A stretch of 64,000 nucleotides of DNA from Rhodovulum sp. (GCA_020637615.1 JACKKC010000007.1:1-64000), one strand, 5' to 3'. Shown: positions 26,444 to 34,424, numbered from the stretch's first letter. Notes: generated by a model from the sequence alone, not told the origin. Made by a program: numbers and translations.

Positions 26444-27370
26444 TCACACGCTGGCCCGCAGCGCGCGCATCAGTTCGGCGATGTCGTGCCTCGGCGCGAT
26501 GCCGGCCCGGAGCGTGATGCCGACGGGCCCCGCCGCGGGAAGCTGCGGCAGGTCCAGCGCGACCAGCCTGTCCCCGGCCAGTTCGTCGGCAACGACGCCG
26601 CGCGAGATGAACCAGATGGCATCGGATCCGCGCAGGAGGCCGCGGCCGAGCGCCAGCGAGACCGTTTCGACCCAGGGCTTCGGCATGTCGAAGCCGAGGC
26701 TCAGGAAATACTGCTCCACCAGCGGCCGGATGATGGCGCCGGGCGGCGGAAGCACGAGCGGGAAATCGGAAAGCCTGCCGGAGGCCCCGCCCGCGAGCGG
26801 GTGGCCGGGGCGCGCCACGGCGGCGACGTTCTCCGAAAAAAGCTGCTCGAAGACCAGCCCCTGCATCTGGTCCGGCGCGGCGAGCCGGCCCACGACCAGG
26901 TCGAGCTGCGCCTCACGCAATTGCGACAGCAGCAGCCAGTTCGGCCCGGTGGTGATCCGCAGGGTGGTGCCGGGGGCCGATCTCCGGAACTCCTGCGCCG
27001 CCCGCGGCATCACCTCCGTCGCGACGGTCGGAAGCACGCCGACGGCGATCGTGCGGCCCGCGGCGCCGGGATGCGCGATCGCCCGGATGCCGCGCTCGAG
27101 CTCCGCGAGCGACTGCCCCGCATGGCTCTGGAAGAGCCGCCCGGCCGTGTTGAGGCGCAGCCGCCGGCCGCTGCGCTCGAAGAGCCGCTGGCCGAGCCGG
27201 TCCTCCAGCTCGCGCAGGGTCTTGGAGACGGCGGGCTGCGAGATGGCGAGCGCCGTGGCGGCCTGGCCGACGCTCGAGAGCCGCGCGACCTCCAGGAAGC
27301 ACCGGATATGGCGGTAGCTGACGCTGCCCGTGTATGCCATTTCAGTTATGCAATTCGCTTGAATCGTCAT
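26444..27370 (-). CDS. pcaQ: LysR-type regulator of protocatechuate genes (PcaQ-like)
   Basis: A 308-residue LysR-family protein. The N-terminal winged helix-turn-helix is plain (RHIRCFLEVARLSSVGQAAT, ISQPAVSKTLRELEDRLGQR), followed by the inducer-binding domain (VGVLPTVATEVMPRAAQEF, PLAGGASGRLSDFPLVLPPPG, WFISRGVVADELAGDRLV). Its divergent position next to pcaD and the PcaQ-like blocks point to control of the pca operon by beta-carboxymuconate, as known for PcaQ. The ATG at 27370 has AGGCGG at the right distance. The ATG at 27340 (298 residues) is the alternative but lacks a ribosome-binding site. Confidence 0.88.
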   Translation of the reverse strand: MTIQANCITEMAYTGSVSYRHIRCFLEVARLSSVGQAATALAISQPAVSKTLRELEDRLGQRLFERSGRRLRLNTAGRLFQSHAGQSLAELERGIRAIAHPGAAGRTIAVGVLPTVATEVMPRAAQEFRRSAPGTTLRITTGPNWLLLSQLREAQLDLVVGRLAAPDQMQGLVFEQLFSENVAAVARPGHPLAGGASGRLSDFPLVLPPPGAIIRPLVEQYFLSLGFDMPKPWVETVSLALGRGLLRGSDAIWFISRGVVADELAGDRLVALDLPQLPAAGPVGITLRAGIAPRHDIAELMRALRASV

Positions 27371-27375
27371 TTTAC

Positions 27376-27391
27376 ATAACCGCCTGAATCG
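27376..27391 (+). promoter_or_regulatory. candidate PcaQ binding half-site
   Basis: ATAACC at 27376-27381 equals the left half of the PcaQ box described in rhizobia (ATAACC-N4-GGTTAA). The right half here (GAATCG) is poorly conserved. It lies in the 48-base gap between the divergent pcaQ and pcaD starts. Confidence 0.35.
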
Positions 27392-27418
27392 GGCAGAGTC
27401 AAATCGAGGAGAGGGCCC

Positions 27419-28213
27419 ATGCAAATCGCGACGATCAATTCGCTCCGGCTGCACTACGCCGAAAGTGGCGACCCGGACGGCGTGCCGCTGGTCTTCGCCA
27501 ATTCGCTCGGAACCGACTTCCGCATCTGGGACCCGCTCCTGCCGCATCTGCCCGCCGGCCTGCGCCTCCTGCGCTACGACATGCGCGGCCACGGGCTGAG
27601 CGACGCGCCGGAGGGCGAATATTACATGGGCGATCTCGTCGCCGAGGCGGCGGGGCTGATGGACAGCCTCGGGATCGCGGGCGCGGTCTTCGTCGGCCTC
27701 TCGATCGGCGGCGTGGTGGCCCAGGGGCTTGCGGCGGAGCGGCCGGATCTGCTGCGGGCCATGGTGCTCTCCAATACCGCCGCCAAGATCGGCACCCCGG
27801 ACAGCTGGGCCAGGCGCATCGCCACCGTGCGCGCCGAGGGGATCGCCGCGATCGCCGAGGGCATCCTCGGGCTCTGGTTCTCGAAGAAGTTCCACGAGAC
27901 CCGCGCAGACGAGCTCGCCGGCTGGCGGCACATGCTGACCCGGACCCCGGTCGCGGGCTACACGGGATGCTGCGCCGCCATGGCCGAGACGGATCTGCGC
28001 GACAGCACCGCCCGCCTCGCCCTGCCCACCCTGGTCTTGGCCGGATCGGAGGACGGCTCGACCCCGCCCGATCTGGTGCGCGAGACGGCGGAGAGCATCG
28101 CAGGCGCCCGCTTCGAGGTGATCCGCGGCGCCGGCCACATCCCCTGCGTCGAGACGCCGGAGACGATGGCGGCGCTGATCGCCGCTTTCCTGGAGGAGAA
28201 TGCCATTGTCTGA
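27419..28213 (+). CDS. pcaD: 3-oxoadipate enol-lactonase
   Basis: Alpha/beta hydrolase that opens beta-ketoadipate enol-lactone to beta-ketoadipate. The 264-residue protein shows the oxyanion region VFANSLGTDFRIWD, the elbow FVGLSIGGVVAQGLA with nucleophile Ser95, the acid in VLAGSEDGSTPP and the catalytic His in IRGAGHIPCVETPE. AGGAGAGGG precedes the ATG. It is the first gene of the pca operon, and its last 14 bases overlap pcaC. It is a separate protein, not the PcaL fusion with PcaC. Confidence 0.95.
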   Translation: MQIATINSLRLHYAESGDPDGVPLVFANSLGTDFRIWDPLLPHLPAGLRLLRYDMRGHGLSDAPEGEYYMGDLVAEAAGLMDSLGIAGAVFVGLSIGGVVAQGLAAERPDLLRAMVLSNTAAKIGTPDSWARRIATVRAEGIAAIAEGILGLWFSKKFHETRADELAGWRHMLTRTPVAGYTGCCAAMAETDLRDSTARLALPTLVLAGSEDGSTPPDLVRETAESIAGARFEVIRGAGHIPCVETPETMAALIAAFLEENAIV

Positions 28214-28586
28214 CCGTTTCGACAGGGGCATGGCGACCCGCCGTTCCGTACTCGGCGACGCCCATGTCGACCGCGCCGAGGCGGCGACGTCGGATTTCGA
28301 CGCGCCGTTCCAGACCTTCATCACCGAAGGCGCCTGGGGCACGGTCTGGTCGCGGCCCGATCTCTCGCGCCGCGAGAGGTCGCTGATCACGCTCGCCCTG
28401 CTCGCCGCGCTCGGCAATCACGAGGAAGTCGCGATGCATGTGCGCGCCACCGCCAATACCGGCGCCACGCCGCAGGACGTGCGCGAGGCCATGCTGCATG
28501 TCGCGGTCTATGCCGGCGTGCCGCGGGCCAATCACGCGCTGAGGATCATCAAGGCCACCTACGCGGAGATGGGGGTGCTGCCATGA
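28200..28586 (+). CDS. pcaC: 4-carboxymuconolactone decarboxylase
   Basis: Removes CO2 from 4-carboxymuconolactone, giving the enol-lactone used by PcaD. The 128-residue AhpD-like fold protein has the family blocks PFQTFITEGAWGTVWSRPDL, RERSLITLALLAALGNHEE and HVRATANTGATPQDVREAMLH. The length is normal. It begins inside the pcaD end and its own stop overlaps the pcaH ATG by 4 bases, so translation is tightly coupled. Confidence 0.95.
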   Translation: MPLSDRFDRGMATRRSVLGDAHVDRAEAATSDFDAPFQTFITEGAWGTVWSRPDLSRRERSLITLALLAALGNHEEVAMHVRATANTGATPQDVREAMLHVAVYAGVPRANHALRIIKATYAEMGVLP

Positions 28587-29305
28587 CCGGATCGGAATTC
28601 TTCCAGCGGGACCGGACCCTGCATCCGCCGGCGCTGACGCCGAACTACAAGACCAGCGTGAAGCGCTCGCCGCAGCACGCGCTCCTGTCGCTCGAATGCT
28701 CGATGAGCGAGATGACCGGGCCGCGCTTCGGGCATGGCGATCTCGGCCCGCTCGACAACGACCTGATCCGCAACTACGCCCATGGCGGCGAGCCGGTCGG
28801 CGAGCGCATCGTCGTGCACGGCCGGGTGCTGGACGAGACCGGGCGGCCGGTGCCGGGCACGCTGGTGGAATTCTGGCAGGCCAATGCCGGCGGCCGCTAC
28901 CGGCACAAGAAGGACACCTATCTCGCGCCGATCGACCCGAACTTCGGCGGATGCGGACGCACGCTGACCGATGCGGAAGGCCGCTACCATTTCCGCACCG
29001 TCAAGCCCGGCGCCTATCCCTGGCGCAACTGGGTGAACAACTGGCGCCCGGCGCATATCCATTTCTCGGTCTTCGGCACCGGCTTCGCCCAGCGGCTGAT
29101 CACCCAGATGTATTTCGAGGGCGATCCGCTGATCCCGCATTGCCCGATCCTCGCCGCCATCCCGGACCGCGAGGCGCTCGCGCAGCTGATCGCACCGCTG
29201 GACCTCAACGCCAGCATCCCGCTCGACAGCCTTGCCTACAAGTTCGACATCGTGCTGCGCGGGCGGCGCTCGACGCTCTTCGAGAACCGGCTGGAGGGGA
29301 ACTGA
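28583..29305 (+). CDS. pcaH: protocatechuate 3,4-dioxygenase beta subunit
   Basis: Iron(III)-bearing subunit of the intradiol ring-cleaving enzyme that makes 3-carboxy-cis,cis-muconate. The 240-residue protein keeps all four iron ligands: Tyr106 (GGRYRHKKD), Tyr145 (GAYPWRNW), His158 and His160 (RPAHIHFSVFG). The N-terminal segment with HPPALTPNYKTSVKRSP is typical of PcaH. It sits 3 bases before pcaG. Confidence 0.96.
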   Translation: MTGSEFFQRDRTLHPPALTPNYKTSVKRSPQHALLSLECSMSEMTGPRFGHGDLGPLDNDLIRNYAHGGEPVGERIVVHGRVLDETGRPVPGTLVEFWQANAGGRYRHKKDTYLAPIDPNFGGCGRTLTDAEGRYHFRTVKPGAYPWRNWVNNWRPAHIHFSVFGTGFAQRLITQMYFEGDPLIPHCPILAAIPDREALAQLIAPLDLNASIPLDSLAYKFDIVLRGRRSTLFENRLEGN

Positions 29306-29308
29306 GCC

Positions 29309-29935
29309 ATGGTGCAGCCGCTCGACTATATCCGCGAGACCGCGTCGCAGACCGCCGGGCCTTACGTCCATATCGGGCTCGCGCCCGGCGCGGCAGGATT
29401 CGCCATCTTCGAGAACGAGCTCGGCCGCGACATCGCCGGGCCGAATGCCGCCGGCGAGCGCATCCGCGTCGAGGGGCGCGTGTTCGACGGCACCGGCGCC
29501 CCGCTCAGGGACGTGCTGATCGAGGTCTGGCAGGCCAATGCCGCCGGCATCCACGCGAGCCCCGAGGATCCGCGCCATGGCGAGGTCGAGGAGGGCTTCC
29601 GCGGCTGGGGCCGGGTCATCTCGGATTTCGACACCGGCCGCTTCGCCTTCGAGACCGTCAAGCCGGGCGCCGTGCCCGGTCGCGGCGGCAAGCCCATGGC
29701 GCCGCATCTCAATCTCTGGATCGTCGCGCGCGGCATCAACATCGGCCTCAGCACCCGGATGTATTTCTCCGACGAGCCCGTGGCCAATGCCGCCGATCCG
29801 GTGCTCGGCCTCATCGAGAACCCCGCGCGGTGGCCGACGCTGATCGCCGCCCGCGAGGAGCGGGACGGCATGGCGCTCTACCGCTTCGACATCCGCCTGC
29901 AGGGCGAGAACGAGACGGTGTTCTTCGATGTCTGA
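29309..29935 (+). CDS. pcaG: protocatechuate 3,4-dioxygenase alpha subunit
   Basis: Partner of PcaH in the (alpha-beta) dioxygenase; it shapes the substrate pocket but carries no iron. The 208-residue length and motifs are typical: ETASQTAGPYVHIGLAPGAAG, RIRVEGRVFDGTGAPLRDVL, EVWQANAAG and APHLNLWIVARGINIGLSTR. The positions that bind iron in PcaH are replaced, as expected for the alpha subunit. Its end overlaps the DUF849 gene start by 8 bases. Confidence 0.95.
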   Translation: MVQPLDYIRETASQTAGPYVHIGLAPGAAGFAIFENELGRDIAGPNAAGERIRVEGRVFDGTGAPLRDVLIEVWQANAAGIHASPEDPRHGEVEEGFRGWGRVISDFDTGRFAFETVKPGAVPGRGGKPMAPHLNLWIVARGINIGLSTRMYFSDEPVANAADPVLGLIENPARWPTLIAAREERDGMALYRFDIRLQGENETVFFDV

Positions 29936-30764
29936 GCCCGGGCCCTGCATCATCTGCGTGGCGATCACCGGCTCGGTGCCGACCAAGGCCGACAACCCGG
30001 CGGTGCCGATCTCGGTTGCCGAACAGGTCGAGAGCACCCAGGAGGCCTTCGAGGCCGGCGCCTCGATCGTTCACGCCCATGTCCGCAACGACGACGGGAC
30101 GCCGAGCTCCGACCCGGAGAAGTTCGCGCGGCTGATGGAGGGGATCCGGGCGCATTGCCCCGGCATGATCATCCAGCTCTCGACCGGCGGCCGGTCCGGC
30201 GCCGGCGAGGCCCGGGGCGGCATGTTGCCGCTCCGGCCCGACATGGCCTCGCTCTCGGTGGGCTCGAACAACTTTCCCACCCGGGTCTACGAGAACCCGC
30301 CCGCTCTGGTGGACTGGCTCGCCGGCGAGATGCGGACCTACGGGGTGAAGCCCGAGATCGAGGCCTTCGATCTCAGCCACATCCACCAGGCGGCGGCGAT
30401 GAACCGCGACGGCCGCATCCCCGGCCGGCTCTACGTGCAATTCGTCATGGGCGTGAAGAACGCCATGCCGGTCGATCGCGACGTGTTCGACTACTACGTC
30501 CGCACAGTCGAGCGGCTGGCGCCGGAGGCGGAATGGTGCGGGGCGGGCATCGGGCGCCATCAGATCACGCTCAACGAATGGTGCATCGCCGCCGGGGGGC
30601 ATGTGCGCACCGGGCTCGAGGACAACGTGCGGCTCGACGCGGACAGGCTGGCGCCGTCGAATGCCGCCCTCGTGCGCCGCGCGGTGGCGCTCTGCGCCGA
30701 GCACGGCCGCCCGGTGGCGAGCTGGCGGCAGGCCCGGGCAATTCTCGGGCTGCGGGAGGCCTGA
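29928..30764 (+). CDS. beta-keto acid cleavage enzyme (BKACE, DUF849) in the pca operon
   Basis: A 278-residue zinc TIM-barrel enzyme of the BKACE family. Members condense a beta-keto acid with acetyl-CoA and release acetoacetate plus a new acyl-CoA; the founding member acts on 3-keto-5-aminohexanoate. The zinc ligands His49 and His51 (IVHAHVRNDDG) and Glu231 are present, as are the Arg227 and Asp232 equivalents in HVRTGLEDN. It overlaps pcaG by 8 bases and lies 5 bases before pcaB, so it is part of the pca operon. No pcaI, pcaJ or pcaF gene is in the window. Inference: it may split beta-ketoadipate to succinyl-CoA and acetoacetate, replacing PcaIJ and PcaF. The family call is firm; the substrate is not. 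Confidence 0.9.
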   Translation: MSEPGPCIICVAITGSVPTKADNPAVPISVAEQVESTQEAFEAGASIVHAHVRNDDGTPSSDPEKFARLMEGIRAHCPGMIIQLSTGGRSGAGEARGGMLPLRPDMASLSVGSNNFPTRVYENPPALVDWLAGEMRTYGVKPEIEAFDLSHIHQAAAMNRDGRIPGRLYVQFVMGVKNAMPVDRDVFDYYVRTVERLAPEAEWCGAGIGRHQITLNEWCIAAGGHVRTGLEDNVRLDADRLAPSNAALVRRAVALCAEHGRPVASWRQARAILGLREA

Positions 30765-30769
30765 GGGCG

Positions 30770-32095
30770 ATGGCCGTCGCCGCCTTCGAGAGCCCGCTCA
30801 TGGCCGGTCTCTACGGCGACGCCGAGATCGCGGCGCATTTCAGCGCCGAGGCCGAGATCGCCGCCATGCTGCGCTTCGAGGCGGCGCTGGCGCGCGTCGA
30901 GGCGCGGCTGGGCGTGATCCCCGCCGCGGCGGGCCCGGCGATCGCGCAGGCGCTGGCGGGGGTCGGGATCGCGGCGGCGGATCTCGGGGCCGCGACCGAG
31001 GCGGCCGGCATCCCGGTCCCGGGCCTCGTCAAGGCGCTGCGCGCGCGCATCGCGCCGCCGCACGGCGATTTCCTGCATTGGGGCGCCACCTCGCAGGATG
31101 CCATGGACACCGGGCTGGCGCTGCGCCTCCACCCCGTGCTCGAGATCCTCGATACGCGCCTCGCCGCGCTCGTGGGGGCGCTCGGCGCGGCGGCCGGGCG
31201 TCACGCGGGTCTGCCCATGGCCGGGCGAACCCGGTCGCAGATCGCCACCCCGACCAGCTTCGGCCTGCGCATCTCCGGCTGGATGGCGCCGCTGGCGCGG
31301 TGCCGCGACCGGCTGGGCGAGCTGCGGCCCCGGCTCCTCCTCCTGCAATTCGGCGGCGCTTCCGGCAATCTCGCGGCGCTGGGCGAGCGGGGCATCCCGG
31401 TGATGGAGGCGCTGGCCGCCGAGCTCGGCCTCGGCTGCCCCGCCAAGCCCTGGCACGTGGAGCGCGACGGGCTCGTCGAATTCGCCAACTGGCTGGCGAT
31501 GGTCTCCGGCCTCACGGGCCGCATCGGCGCGGATCTGGTCCTGCTCGGCCGCAGCGAGATCGCCGAGGCGGCGGCGGGCGCGGGCGGCGGCTCCTCGACC
31601 ATGCCGCAGAAGGCCAATCCGGTCCTGGCCGAAACGCTGGTCACGCTCGCGCGCTTTAGCGCGGCGCAGGCGGGCCTCGCGCAGCAGGCGCTCCTCCAGA
31701 CGGAGGAGCGCGACGGCGCGGCCTGGGCGGTGGAATGGCTCTGCCTGCCGCCGATGGCGGTCGCGGCGGGGGCGGGTCTGCGCCATGCCACGGCGCTGGT
31801 GGCCGATCTGCGGCCCGATCCCGCCCGCATGGCCGCGGCGATCGAGCTGAACGGCGGCGCCGCCTATGCCGAGGCGCTGGCCTTCGGCCTGGCGCGGCAC
31901 ATGCCGCTGAAGGATGCCCAGGAGATCGTGAAGGCCGCGGCCGCCGCGCAGGCCGCCACCGGCGGCAGGCTGATCGACCGCGTCAATGCCGCCTGCGCCG
32001 CCCGCGGTGTTCCCGCCCAGCAGCTCGATCTCGAAAGTCAGCTCGCGCCGGGCCGCGAGCTGGTCGAGCGCGCGGTCAAGGCGTCGCGCGCCTGA
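30770..32095 (+). CDS. pcaB: 3-carboxy-cis,cis-muconate cycloisomerase
   Basis: Fumarase/aspartase-superfamily enzyme that closes 3-carboxymuconate to 4-carboxymuconolactone. The 441-residue protein shows the superfamily regions AAEAEIAAMLRFEAALARVEA, HWGATSQDAMDTG, and the signature GAGGGSSTMPQKANPVLAE. The ATG follows GAGGGCG five bases after the BKACE stop. It is the last gene of the pca operon; the usual pcaB position is first, so the order here is DCHG-BKACE-B. Confidence 0.95.
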   Translation: MAVAAFESPLMAGLYGDAEIAAHFSAEAEIAAMLRFEAALARVEARLGVIPAAAGPAIAQALAGVGIAAADLGAATEAAGIPVPGLVKALRARIAPPHGDFLHWGATSQDAMDTGLALRLHPVLEILDTRLAALVGALGAAAGRHAGLPMAGRTRSQIATPTSFGLRISGWMAPLARCRDRLGELRPRLLLLQFGGASGNLAALGERGIPVMEALAAELGLGCPAKPWHVERDGLVEFANWLAMVSGLTGRIGADLVLLGRSEIAEAAAGAGGGSSTMPQKANPVLAETLVTLARFSAAQAGLAQQALLQTEERDGAAWAVEWLCLPPMAVAAGAGLRHATALVADLRPDPARMAAAIELNGGAAYAEALAFGLARHMPLKDAQEIVKAAAAAQAATGGRLIDRVNAACAARGVPAQQLDLESQLAPGRELVERAVKASRA

Positions 32096-32184
32096 TGCCG
32101 TCTCCGGCGGATTGATTCGGGCCAGTGATTGCATGTGATCCCACCAGAACTACGCCTTCGGCGCGACCGCGGGCACGGCTCGCG

Positions 32185-32649
32185 TCATCGCGCCGCGGCC
32201 TCGCCGATCAGCGTCATGACCTCGGCCCCGAGCGCGAGATCGGCCACCTGCCCGAAATGCCGCGCCCGCATCGCGCCCTTCCTGTCGAAGAGCACCAGGC
32301 TCGGCGTGCCCTGCAACGCCCAGGCCGCCATGGTTCGCGGCATCGGGCCTTCGCCCGGCGCGTCGATGGCGACGGGAAAGCGGATGCGCCATTCGTGCAG
32401 GAAGGCGGCGAGCGTCTCGCGGCTGTTGCCTTCATGGTGCTCGAAGACGCTGTGCAGGCCGATGACCGCGAGATCCCGCGCCTCGAAGGTCTGCGCCAGG
32501 CGCTGCGCCTGCGGCAGGCCGTGCAGCACGCAGCCGGGGCAGAGCATCTGGAACACCTCGACCGCCAGGACCCGGCCGCGGAAATCCGCCAGCGCGATTG
32601 GCCGCTCCGTGTTCAGCCAGTCCGCCGCGAAGAAGGGGGCCGTCTCCAT
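32185..32649 (-). CDS. thioredoxin-fold redoxin (TlpA/peroxiredoxin-like)
   Basis: A 154-residue thioredoxin-fold protein without a signal peptide. The redox motif CPGC is at residues 37-40 in EVFQMLCPGCVLHGLPQAQ. The cis-proline region GTPSLVLFDRKGAMR near residue 112 follows the HEGNSRETLAAFLHEW insert typical of TlpA/AhpC-TSA redoxins. It is the last of three co-directional genes after a MarR regulator and a secreted protein, each 50-80 bases apart, so it may be regulated with them. The partner is unknown. Confidence 0.8.
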   Translation of the reverse strand: METAPFFAADWLNTERPIALADFRGRVLAVEVFQMLCPGCVLHGLPQAQRLAQTFEARDLAVIGLHSVFEHHEGNSRETLAAFLHEWRIRFPVAIDAPGEGPMPRTMAAWALQGTPSLVLFDRKGAMRARHFGQVADLALGAEVMTLIGEAAAR

Positions 32650-32703
32650 CGTTCCGATCCTTGTCGTGGGAAGCGCGGCGGGCTGGCCGCCGCGCCCGGT
32701 CTC

Positions 32704-33450
32704 TCACTGGCCGACCCGGCCCGGCAGGCTCAGGTCGCCCGAAGCCACATCGAAGACGTCCGTCACGCAGAGAAGCGGCGCGTGAATGTTGGCATCGACC
32801 CGAAGGGCGGCGGCCACCCCGTCGAAGCGCGCCGCCTCCACCGCGCCGATATCGGCGAATGGCACCGTCACGCTTAGCTGCGGCCCGTCGAAGACCGGCG
32901 ACCAGCCGGGGCTGTCGATCAGGATCGGCAGGCCCGGCCAGGTCAGCGGCAGCGGCGGCGTCACGCCCTCGGGGATGTCGATGACCTTGAGCGCGCCCGG
33001 CCCGCAGGCCTCGTCGGGCCCGAGAACGACCCAATGGCTGTGCCAGCTTCCGCCGTCGTCACCGGTGGTGCCGGAGCCGCTCTCGTCGAAGAGCGGCGTG
33101 TCGTCGAAATCGGGATGGATGGTGACCGCGAAGGCAAGGATGCCCGCGCCGGCCTCGAACCCCACGACAGACGGGTCGAGCGTGGTCGGCCAGACGTAGG
33201 AAAAGACCGGCGCCCCCGCGAGCCCGCCCGCCGCCTCGGGCCGGTCCGCGCCCGGCGTGCCGGCCACCGACATGGTGAAGATCGCATGGCGGCCGTCCGT
33301 GGCGATGTCGGCGGCGACGATGTCGAAGGCCGCGCGCTCCGCATTGCCCGCCTCGGCGGCGAGCTCGTGCGCGTCGGCCGCGGCGGCGACGAGCGTCAGT
33401 GCCGCCACCACGCCGGGCGCGTGGCAAAGGGATCGTATCTGTGTCATCAT
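32704..33450 (-). CDS. exported protein of unknown function
   Basis: A 248-residue protein with a signal peptide (HAPGVVAALTLVAAAADAHE, cleavage near ADA-HE at residue 27). The mature part is acidic and beta-rich, with FDIVAADIATDGRHAIF, VFSYVWPTTLDPSVVGF, GGSWHSHWVVLGPDEAC and a C-terminal LCVTDVFDVASGDL. The two Cys could form a disulfide, and the HSH could bind metal. I do not recognise the family. Two adjacent ATG codons at 33450 and 33447 follow GAAAGGAAG. It lies between a MarR regulator and a redoxin. Confidence 0.7.
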   Translation of the reverse strand: MMTQIRSLCHAPGVVAALTLVAAAADAHELAAEAGNAERAAFDIVAADIATDGRHAIFTMSVAGTPGADRPEAAGGLAGAPVFSYVWPTTLDPSVVGFEAGAGILAFAVTIHPDFDDTPLFDESGSGTTGDDGGSWHSHWVVLGPDEACGPGALKVIDIPEGVTPPLPLTWPGLPILIDSPGWSPVFDGPQLSVTVPFADIGAVEAARFDGVAAALRVDANIHAPLLCVTDVFDVASGDLSLPGRVGQ

Positions 33451-33526
33451 CGGATGCTTCCTTTCGTGACGGAGGGGTTGCATTCGGGGCGTCCGGGCCG
33501 TTGCAGCGGCATACCGGGCGCCCCGT

Positions 33527-34150
33527 TCACCGCATGGCCGAAAACACCACCCGGGCGCGGGCGGCCTCCTCGTCCCTGGCGGTCTCGTGATCCGCGCACT
33601 CCAGCCGCAGGGCGGCATCGCCGAAGGCGGCATCGACGAAGGCGCAGTGATGCGGTCGCGCCGGATCGTCATGGACATGCGGGCGGAAATGGCGGCAGGT
33701 CAGGCACATGCGCTGCACGGGGATGGCGCGCGCCTCCTGCAAGGAACGGATGATCAGCACGAGCGCCCGCAGCAGCGCGCCGCGTTCGGCCTCGGCCAGA
33801 CCGGTGATCGCATCCTCCAGGGCGGCGGGCGCTTCCGGCATCCGGGCGGCCATGACCTTCCCCGCGTCGGTCGCCGCGACCCGGCGGGCGCGGCCGTCGT
33901 CGGGATCGGGGCGGCGGCGGACCAGCCCCTTCCGGTCGAGCGCGGAGACCGTGTCGCTCAGACTGGCATGGGAGATCCCGAGCGTGGCGGCCAGATCCGC
34001 CGCCCGTTCCGGCCGCGCCGCCACCCGCGCCAGGACCTCCCCCTGGGTCGGGTTGAGGCCGAGTTTCTTGGCCACCTGCCACTGACTGGCACGCCAGAAC
34101 AGCGCGAGCCGCTGGAACGCCGTGACGATCTGCCGGGATTGCGAAGACAA
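33527..34150 (-). CDS. MarR family regulator with C-terminal four-cysteine module
   Basis: A 207-residue regulator. Residues 1-140 are a MarR winged helix (LNPTQGEVLARVAARPERAA, LGISHASLSDTVSALDRKGL, RRRPDPDDGRARRVAATDAG). Residues 145-190 carry four cysteines spaced C149-x2-C152-x16-C169-x15-C185 with several histidines (HVH, HHC, CADH), which looks like a metal or iron-sulfur site. The start is TTG at 34150, supported by GAGAGGTGG just upstream and a good promoter beyond it. It heads a three-gene set (regulator, exported protein, redoxin) and lies next to cydAB, pointing to redox or respiratory stress control. Confidence 0.82.
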   Translation of the reverse strand: MSSQSRQIVTAFQRLALFWRASQWQVAKKLGLNPTQGEVLARVAARPERAADLAATLGISHASLSDTVSALDRKGLVRRRPDPDDGRARRVAATDAGKVMAARMPEAPAALEDAITGLAEAERGALLRALVLIIRSLQEARAIPVQRMCLTCRHFRPHVHDDPARPHHCAFVDAAFGDAALRLECADHETARDEEAARARVVFSAMR

Positions 34151-34168
34151 CTGCCACCTCTCTGGTCA

Positions 34169-34196
34169 AGTATACAGGAGTCCTAATCATATACAA
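34169..34196 (-). promoter_or_regulatory. sigma70-type promoter of the MarR gene with operator-like repeat
   Basis: On the minus strand TTGTAT (34196-34191) and TATACT (34174-34169) are 16 bases apart, the best-looking promoter in the window. Between and around them GTATA and TATAC plus AGGA-G-TCCT form an imperfect palindrome, a plausible site for self-repression. Confidence 0.6.
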
Positions 34197-34363
34197 CCAC
34201 CAATGCAGACCCGCGGGCAGGTGCCTTGCATGGGCGACCGCTTGCGGAAGGTTGCTCTACAGGTTTCGACGGATGCGATGATCCGGGGCGGAATCGCCGT
34301 ATTCTCGACGCGGATTACCCACCGGCGACGAGACCCGCCCACCCTCGGCCTCCATGCTCACGC

Positions 34364-34412
34364 GTTCCGGCCGACGAACCGGCGCGAGGCGTCCCTTGGC
34401 CGATCGGTTCGC
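34364..34412 (-). repeat. intergenic nested-hairpin repeat, copy D (diverged)
   Basis: Read on the minus strand, this copy has GAACCG, a changed inner arm (GCCAAGG), GCCTCGC, GCCGGTTC, then GTCGGCCGGAACGCG. The right half matches copies B and C nearly base for base, while the left half has drifted. It lies just beyond the cydB stop. The remainder of 34197-34424 shows no gene. Confidence 0.6.
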
Positions 34413-34424
34413 CCGTGGTTCGCG

